Shown here: one piece after another, positions 57,060 through 64,000 of the stretch
How positions within the stretch are numbered: position 1 is the first letter of the stretch
How the letters are laid out: each line of letters opens with the position of its first letter
From: Bradysia coprophila
Lineage: Eukaryota > Arthropoda > Insecta > Diptera > Sciaridae
NCBI RefSeq assembly: GCF_014529535.1
Contig: NW_023503493.1
Location: 2,108,001 to 2,172,000 of the forward strand
Direction of reading: 5' to 3'
DNA length: 64,000 nucleotides
Program-made: the position numbers and the translations under genes
The notes under the pieces: generated by a model
Database searches by the model: none
Told to the model about the DNA's origin: nothing
The model's input: only the letters and a program-made list of their open reading frames with translations

Positions 57060-58315
57060 CATTGCATTTCTGAAACGAAACGGTGTCGGCCATGTTGCGA
57101 AAAAATCGAGCATTTTGACGGGCGACGATTTCAACAAGTTCATCATGGAGGCAGATGACGATAAATTTTTAATGATGAAGGTAAAATTTTAATGTTTTTC
57201 GATTAATGAACGACAGCTTATTGGTGTTTATATCACAGGCGGCATTAATTATCGGTATCGGTGGAGGATGTCGTCGGGCTGAATTGGCAAAAATGTCGGT
57301 GAAAGATGTTGTTGATCGCGGTGACTACTTGCATGTTTACATCGGGGACACAAAAAACTACGATCCAAGAGATTTCGCTATCACAGAAGGCGGTTTGAGA
57401 TACAATTTATTGGGCATCGTGCGAAAATACATGTTGTTACGAAAGTCACATACGCCTCATGATCGATTCTTTGTGTGTTACCGGAATGGGCAGTGTACAA
57501 CTCAGGCAGTTGGCATCAATACCGTTGGGGCGATACCCAAACGAATTGCTACGTTTTGCGGTTTGGATGCACCAGCTTTGTACACAGGACATTGTTTTCG
57601 ACGGAGTTCAGCTACATTGTTGGCTGATGCTGGTGCGGATCTTTATGTCATTAAACGACAGTTTGGTTGGCGATCGGACAAAGTTGCAGCCGGATATGTG
57701 CAGTCATCTGCAACAAGCAAACGCAAAATTTCTGCACAAATTTTCGGAGGTGTACCTTTTCAACGTTCTTCGTCGAGCAATGCGATGAGTGCTATTCCAT
57801 CTACAAGCAACACCGCTATTCCATCTACAAGCAACACCGCTATTCCATCTACAAGCACCACCGCTATTCCATCTGCAAGCAACACCGTTTTTCCATCTAC
57901 AAGCACCACCGCTATTCCATCTGCAAGCAACACCGTTTTTCCATCTACAAGTACCACTTCTCATGACGTTGTCGCTAATTTGGGTGATTCAGCTCCCAAA
58001 GAAATTAATCTCAACATCACCGGTTTAAGTGACGGTATTTCTGCTGCGCTCATCGAAAATATTGATCGAGAGGATGCACATGGTGCTAGTTTCGCTTCAA
58101 AACAAATTCGGATGATCGGAACTGCATCCGATTCCGATACGACCGGCAATACCAGCCGTACAATGTCACAATCAATTACAATAATTGAGAGCGCATCTGC
58201 TGGTGCAGATTCTTCGGATGCTCCTGAAACGCCTGTCCTTCCAAATTTTACAAAATCTGAATTCAACAATTGTACATTCAATTTTTATCGTACGTTTCAC
58301 GGCAAGCCTTTTTAA
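56722..58315 (+). CDS. Crypton-like tyrosine recombinase
   Basis: Two exons (56722-57180, 57239-58315) joined across a 58-bp GT-AG intron encode 511 residues. Residues about 45-150 look like an N-terminal core-binding (SAM-like) domain. The catalytic domain follows, with GCRRAEL (Arg165), TGHCFRRSSAT (His271 and Arg274), Trp297 in FGWRSDK at the second-histidine position, and the nucleophile Tyr306 in AAGYVQSS. The full R-H-R-W-Y set suggests an active DNA strand-exchange enzyme. The C-terminal 190 residues are serine/threonine-rich with an eight-residue IPSTSNTA-type repeat. The RRSSATLLADAG block resembles Crypton-type recombinases common in insects; the family call is by eye. Unlike ordinary Cryptons, which lack terminal inverted repeats, this gene is flanked by 709-bp inverted arms that include its own start and upstream region. 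Confidence 0.85.
57786..57957 (+). repeat. Coding 24-bp minisatellite
   Basis: About seven units near GCTATTCCATCTACAAGCAA encode the repeat IPSTSNTA / FPSTSTTA in the recombinase tail. The period is a multiple of three, so copy number can change without a frameshift. Confidence 0.9.
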
Positions 58316-58561
58316 GGATCATTTACTTAACTTTCGCCTGTTAATTTTGTAATATTCGAGATATTATAATGCAATACTGGAATTTCATTAAATGAATGAA
58401 TATTGAAACTGACTTGTCGACTACTCTTATTGCCTTGTTCCATTGATCAATGTTCACAAAAACAGTGCGAGAAAATAAATTTCTCGCACACCTGTCGGAC
58501 GACAAACTCTTTTCTCGCACATCTGTCGCATTGTTAAAAAAAGTGGACTCTTATGCTATCG

Positions 58562-58672
58562 ACTACTACGCTAGAAACAGTTGATTTCCGTCATTTAGTT
58601 GCAAAAATGTATTTTCTCGCACATGTATTTTTGCAACTAAATGACGGAAATCAACTCTTTCTAGCGTAGTAG
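58562..58672. repeat. 111-bp palindrome at the inner edge of the right arm
   Basis: CTACTACGCTAGAAACAGTT and its mirror CTTTCTAGCGTAGTAG enclose inverted copies of TTGCAACTAAATGACGGAAA around a central TTTTCTCGCAC. It ends exactly where the 709-bp arm begins. A related block (GCAACAGATGACGGAAATCA) is inside each arm. Confidence 0.85.
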
Positions 58673-59008
58673 TCCATGAAATTTGCTGATATCGACGCGT
58701 CGTTCCTTGTATATCATGCATTTCAGCTTCGAATACTCGCTCCAAACAGTTGAAGACTTCATAATCTTCGATTTTTCGTTGAAATAACACAACATCACGT
58801 TTTCTGAAATGACTTTCACTCTTTTTTCTTCACACCAACCACAAAACTTTTTGTACACCTTTTCATAATTCAATTTGGATTTTTTCGGCAAAGTTTTTTC
58901 AATAGCCTCTGCGGCCGACCGCTCAATATCTGAGCATTCCGATTCATCGCTGAATGCAATATCTGCATCAATTATTATTTGATTATTTTCGCTGTTGCTG
59001 TCCGCCAT
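58661..59008 (-). pseudogene. Truncated inverted copy of the recombinase start
   Basis: Codons 1-112 are identical in sequence to the gene at 56722, followed by three unrelated codons and a stop. It lacks the intron and the whole catalytic domain. It lies in the right inverted arm with the same upstream sequence, so it could be transcribed toward the gene but would yield only a 115-residue N-terminal fragment. Confidence 0.93.
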
Positions 59009-59379
59009 GACTCACACCTCGCGTCGTTTGATTTACACTGAAATAAAACGACGTTGTCGCAGCTACAACGCCGTCAGCATAAAATAAAGGATTGCTGCGA
59101 TCGGAATAGTGTAAAATGATTATATCACATTATGGTCGAGTTGTGGTTCAAGTGAAAATTATTATAAAACGACAAAATGTTCCAAATAAATTAATCATTT
59201 CGCTTAGAAAGAGTTGATTTCCGTCATCTGTTGCAAAAAACGTTGTTCCTAACACGGTAGATATGCCGGTATTTTCTCGCACACGATGTCTTCTCGACCT
59301 CGGCTTCGCCTCGGGTCGAGAATCGACATCTAGTGCGAGAAAATACCTTCATATCTACCTTGTTAGGAAAATAACTATT
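58671..59379 (-). repeat. 709-bp inverted arm, right
   Basis: Reverse complement of 56351-57059, without length differences. The outer edge stops at GGAAAATAACTATT, where the 1.5-kb palindrome begins. Confidence 0.93.
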
Positions 59380-60903
59380 TTCTAACACGTCTTTGTGGCT
59401 AAGAAAATTTATGCTGCAAGATGGAAAAAATTGGTGTCGTTGTTGTTCCCAAGATATGACAAAAGAAGGGATATTTTTAGGCGACGGGAACAGGTTTTCG
59501 AGTGGGCTGTCTTGTAAACGGGTTGACGAACACTGGTAATTGCATTGAATGATAGTTTACAATCATACCTATTTGTGAAAATTGGTTCAGTTTAGCCGGA
59601 GATATTGCCGAAGAACTGGGCTAAAATCTGGCTACTCGCCCGTAGAATGACTGATGACCATTTTCTTTGCTAATAAATTACGAAAAAATACAAAAATTCT
59701 CCATTTTCTTTATTTTATGAATAGAAATCGAAATTGTAAGTAAAAGTTAAAATATGCGAAAAGTTGGTCAGGTAGACGTCAAATTTGACTAATTTTTGGG
59801 GGTCTGCCAACGGTTTTTCGTGCGAATCTTATGAAGTATGGACTTAAGAGCATTGTTAAAGACAGGAAATGAAAGGTATTGACTCTACCAATCAGGGAAA
59901 AAAGATTTTTAACAATTGTTTCAGTTAATCGTGAGATATAGGTCTCGCAGTGAGCGTCATTCGGGCTACTCGGCTGTAGAATGATAGGTTATACATTTCG
60001 CAAATAAATCAAGTTAAATGCTAAATATCAACATTTTATTAATTTCTAAGCACAAGGAAGGCTCATGAGGGAATTATAGAAGCAAAGGAGTCGGAATAAT
60101 TGAGAAATGCAACAGAATTAAATTTGTTGTTTCATGCTGTATATCAAGTTATATAATGACTTTTCAAATAATAGATATTTCGACTATTTTGCCTCTAGAA
60201 TTGATTATAGGTCTGATTTGGGATTTGTTTCATTTCCAATCCCAAAAGTGTTGAAATTTAGCATCTAACTTGATTTTTTTTTTCGAAACGTGTAATCCAT
60301 TATTCTACAGCCGAGTAGCTCGAATGATGCTCACTGCGAGACCTATGTCTCACGATCCACTGAACCGATTGTTAAAAATCTTTTTCCCCTGATTGGTAGA
60401 GTCAATACCTTTCATTTTCTATCTCTAGCAATGCTCTTCGCTCCATGTTTTACAAGATTCGCACGAAAGACCGTTGGCAGACTTCCCAAAATTAGGTAAA
60501 TTTGACGTCTATCTGACCTACTTTTCGCATATTTTAACTTTTACTTACAATTTCGATTTCTATTCATGAAATGAAGAAAATGGAGAATTTTTGTATTTTT
60601 TCGTAATTTATTAGCAAAGTAAATGGTCATCAGTCATTCTCCGGGCGAGTAGCCAGATTTTAGCCCAGTTCTTCGGAAATATCTCCGGCTAAACTGAACC
60701 AATTTTCACAAATAGGTATGATTGTAAACTATCATTCAATGCAATTACCAGTGTTCGTCAACCCGTTTACAAGACAGCACACTCGAAAACCTGTTCCCGT
60801 CGCCTAAAAATATCCCTTTTTTTGTCATATCTTGGGAACAACGACACCAATTTTTTCCATCTTGCAGCATAAATTTTCTTAGCCACAAAGACGTGTTAGA
60901 AAA
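59378..60903. mobile_element. 1.5-kb palindromic foldback
   Basis: Arms of about 650 bp: TTTTCTAACACGTCTTTGTG at the left is mirrored by CACAAAGACGTGTTAGAAAA at the right; CTGGCTACTCGCCCG / CGGGCGAGTAGCCAG and GCAGTGAGCGTCAT / ATGCTCACTGC pair further in. A few small indels and substitutions separate the arms, so it is older than the recombinase arms. The spacer is about 60035-60240. No protein is recognised. Confidence 0.85.
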
Positions 60904-61108
60904 ATACATCTACCGTTTTGCTGATCGTTTTTGGTTACGAAAAAAATCAAAGTTTAAAGCAAATTGACGAAACTTTGATGAATTTGCGCCAGCTCAAAAA
61001 AATTCACAAAATTAAATCCTCGCGGCTTCGACGTTTTTTTAGTGCCAAAATATTTATTTTGCCATGCAATCCACGAAGCTTTACAATTTTTGCAAAAAAA
61101 CCACCCTA

Positions 61109-61838
61109 GCTGGACATTGGAAAAATAGTTTTCTGAAGATGAAAAGACAAAAAAATTACACGTAACCTTTCCCCTCTTCCTACATTATTATATATGAGAA
61201 TTTTGGACCACTACGCCGAGAAGGCCTCTTATTAAAATTCTGTTCTTGGAGTGCGTTGATATGACGACTTCAAGTTACCAAAAAATTTTCTTCTACTTTA
61301 GGTTGACTTTTCATACAATATGTAATGAGGGCGTTCAACAAATTTGATGCCTTGGTGGACATCTTAACCTGTTTTTGCAGAATCTTTGATTTTTCAACGG
61401 ATTTGACTGTCTTTCAATTTCCTCTCACGGCTGGCTGTACACTTAGCTTAAGTAATTATTGGTACTAAGATTAACGGTTCGAGAATTTAACTATTTGTGT
61501 AGGATCAGGTTCCATCTATGCATCTGTCATAGCACTGCTTCTACCACGAACACTCATTATTCCAACGTCAAAAAGCCGCCAAATTTTCAAATATGAATGC
61601 GTATACGATTGCGTGTGTCGTGTGTTTTTATTTACACCAAGAAATCATGCCTCCTACCTTTTCGAGAAAATGAGAGGCCTATTTTGATTGCATAATCCTC
61701 CGAATATTTCTGATGTTCATGCTAGAAGCAGAGCTGTGCAACTGTTCATCATGAGAAAAGGATAATAAATGGACAATTGGCATGTACCGATCGCTCAGTA
61801 CCCACATTTATAGGGGATATAGTCGGAGTGACTTTACC
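61109..61838. other. Gene-free stretch with dispersed repeat H
   Basis: About 61530-61700 matches repeat H at 21852-22010 (CCACGAACACTCATTATTCC, CATGCCTCCTACC, GGCCTATTTTGATTGCAT). The remainder shows no feature. Confidence 0.5.
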
Positions 61839-63733
61839 TAGGGTTCCCATTTTTCAATTTTGAAAAAGAGGACATTTCGGCGTCAAAAAAGAGGACAAAA
61901 AGAGGACGCCTTCACATGAAAAAAGAGGACGAAAAGTGAATTTCTGACGCGGATTTACAACGACTGTACATTCACTTTGTGCACCTATTGTGTAATTTAC
62001 ACCACAGTTCATGCTGAAATCAAAAAATTCAAAAATGCTCTGTGCAATATGCACTGAAATAGTCCTGATATTCTTTTGGATTCCTTCTCAGTGATAACAT
62101 CCACTCCATATTATCTGAATACCGAATTCGTTTTACCTTATCATTGCGTGATCTTTGGTATTTCACACAACGCTACACTATTTTCTTTCTGGTAAAATTA
62201 CTAACTTTTGTTTTAATGTAGGAAAGAATTAGGTAAAGATTTTTTTTTTATGTGAAGATTTTGTTGTATGACCTTTTAGAGATTCTCTGACAGAGAAGAA
62301 CATTAGTTAATGCCGCGCAGCGAAAATTTTTCGTTTTTTAGGTATTAAATTTACTTAAACGAGCCATCAGAACAGTCGGAGCGTTTGCTGCGACTGAGCC
62401 CCGTACAAACCCGTATATCTATTGCGTACGTGACCCTAGTACGTCTGTCACCCTACTTTGACCGTAGACCTATTGCACCCGTAAACGTAGTTGAAGTCAA
62501 ATTATTATGAAATGTGTACATCTTACAAATTGCGCATAGCGCAATTACGAAGCCCCGTACGACGTTTCTTTCAAATGAAACAAAAATTTCAAATCGCCCT
62601 AAAATTTTATTTTTTGAAGGGCCTAGTATCGGCCTCAGTCCGAGGACCCAAATTTAAAATTTTTTTTAACTACATTCTATTCGGCCTTTGATTACCTCCC
62701 AAATGAAACAAAAATTACGAAAAACGGATGAAATTTGCTCGAGTTATATGTAAAATACACATAGGGCCCTAGTAGTGGCCTTAGTCCAAGGACCCAAATT
62801 TAATTTTTTTTCAACAACATTCTATTCGGCATTCGATTACCTTCCAAATCAAACAAAAATTACGAAAAACGGATGAAATTTACTCGAGTTATATGTGAAA
62901 TACACATAGGGCCCTAGTAGCGGCCTTAGGCCAAGGACCCAAATTTAATTTTTTTTTCAACAACATTCTATTCGGCATTCGATTACCTTCCAAATCAAAC
63001 AAAAATTACGAAAAACGGATGAAATTTACTCGAGTTATATGTGAAATACACATAGGGCCCTAGTAGCGGCCTTAGGCCAAGGACCCAAATTTAATTTTTT
63101 TTTCAACAACATTCTATTCGGCATTCGATTACCTTCCAAATCAAACAAAAATTACGAAAAACGAATGAAATTTACTCGAGTTCTATGTAAAATACACTTA
63201 GGGCCGAGTAGCATTTCACTTCTAAGGCCCTAACTCACGGTCCACTCACCCGATTTTAAAAAACTTTTTTTTCCTGGATTGGTATTGACAATACCTATCA
63301 TTTGCCGTGTCATTTACATTTCCATCGTTTATTTTGCCATGAATATCACCAAAAGACCTTAAATCACTTAGGTGGCCCTAACTCACGAAGGGCCGACCCG
63401 AATATGCCCATCTTCGAACTTAGCCTCACTATTTCGACTATCTTTCAGGGTAAAAATTTTTGAAATCGGATTTGATTTACTCAAGATATCGACGTGACAG
63501 ACGGACAGACGGACAGACAAAATTTTTATTGCAGATTCGTCATCTATGAACATAGGCAAACACTTTGCCCTTACCGTCTGCTTCGAATTCGTACTTCGTA
63601 CTTCGTACGGGGCTAAAAAGAAGAAGACCTGAAAAAAGAGGACAAAGAGGACGTTTTCATCAAAAAAGTGATGTTCTTAGAACTTTTGTAAAAAAGAAGA
63701 ACGAGACGAAAAAAGAGGACGAATGGGAACCCT
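61839..63733. mobile_element. 1.9-kb hAT-like non-autonomous element with 8-bp duplication
   Basis: Ends TAGGGTTCCCAT and ATGGGAACCCT are inverted, and ACTTTACC flanks both sides exactly (61831-61838 and 63734-63741). Subterminal regions carry repeated AAAAAGAGGAC motifs at both ends (61862-61930 and 63630-63720). The interior holds a 145-bp tandem and a GACGGACAGACGGACAGAC run at about 63495. No transposase is recognised. Confidence 0.85.
62619..63210. repeat. 145-bp tandem repeat, four units
   Basis: ATAGGGCCCTAGTAG recurs at 62761, 62906 and 63052, with a diverged first unit at 62619. Each unit contains GGACCCAAATTTAA, ATTCTATTCGGC and AAAATTACGAAAAACGGATG. The second and third units are nearly identical. 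Confidence 0.9.
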
Positions 63734-63741
63734 ACTTTACC

Positions 63742-64000
63742 TCCACACTACATCTACCATGCCTATTGCCTATGTCCCATGTGATCGATGAATTTTTGTA
63801 AAATGTTGAAGCGAAGCATGACTGGATAATGTTTCAGTTACAGTGTATCATCATCACACCTGCTATCACCCAAACAACCAATTAACACCTGATTTTGATT
63901 GATGGATGAATAGCGGCGCAGTTTACTAAATGACGAATTGGAAATTCTTTCCGATGATGAGCAAAATTAATCTACAAACGATAAACGGATCCAGATTGCG
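63742..64000. other. Right window edge, no recognised feature
   Basis: No gene or repeat could be supported in the last 260 bp. Confidence 0.3.

Larger units (their letters stand above)
56154..61108. mobile_element. Composite element bounded by 198-bp inverted repeats
   Basis: The outer arms 56154-56351 and 60911-61108 are inverted copies in exact register (paired positions sum to 117262 at both ends), starting TAGGGTGGTTTTTTTGC. TGGACATT flanks the left end at 56147-56154 and recurs at 61111-61118, three bases off the right end, a possible 8-bp target-site duplication. Inside lie the recombinase unit (56351-59379) and a large palindrome (59378-60903). Nothing resembling a transposase for the outer ends was found. 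Confidence 0.75.

Noticed and set aside
57667..57966. Other-frame open frames with YSIYKQHR or LFHLQATP repeats in the recombinase tail
   Set aside because: Shadows of the 24-bp coding minisatellite; the catalytic frame is continuous with the domain upstream.

Overview
The window is nuclear DNA of an AT-rich animal genome. The short spliceosomal introns (56-78 bp in several genes), the gene families and the abundance of inverted-repeat DNA transposons point to an insect, most likely a dipteran. A nematoceran such as a fungus gnat is a guess from overall style, not from a diagnostic marker. Nothing bacterial or organellar was seen. Five host genes could be modelled exon by exon, and intron phases agree in all of them: an atypical short-chain dehydrogenase/reductase (25680-26764, +), a histidine acid phosphatase (31841-33952, -), cytochrome c oxidase assembly factor COA6 (37121-37441, +), the NatC subunit NAA38 (37580-38064, -) and a full-length ABCC4/MRP4-like exporter with 13 exons (45253-54034, -). 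They do not form an obvious pathway. COA6 and NAA38 are a tight tail-to-tail pair.

The rest, roughly 80 percent, is repeat-derived. From left to right: an edge array of a 109-bp satellite (1-505); a 19-bp minisatellite (2144-3316); dispersed repeats and foldback MITEs (4-20 kb); a 17-18-bp minisatellite in two opposite orientations (10.9-11.4 kb and 17.1-17.6 kb); hAT-like elements with 8-bp target-site duplications (18843-19036, 20014-21843, 27750-28556, 61839-63733); a second 109-bp satellite array (23.4-25.0 kb); a 5'-truncated RTE-type LINE with its duplication intact (29508-30897); a foldback insertion carrying a hammerhead-ribozyme-like core (38428-39028); a 20-bp minisatellite with a palindromic core at two sites (43.4-44.6 kb and inside an exporter intron at 46.8-47.3 kb); and a third 109-bp array in the large exporter intron (50.6-51.7 kb).

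The most unusual structure is at 56154-61108. A Crypton-like tyrosine recombinase gene (56722-58315) sits between two 709-bp inverted arms that show no length difference. Each arm carries the upstream region and the first 112 codons of the gene, so inversion of the middle would rebuild the same gene on the other strand. Repeated copies of an 11-bp motif surround it. It lies next to a 1.5-kb palindrome, and both are enclosed by 198-bp outer inverted repeats. A second theme is that one family of foldback elements, with a conserved GATATC near each end, lies beside a tandem array at almost every copy, which suggests that the elements carry or seed the arrays.
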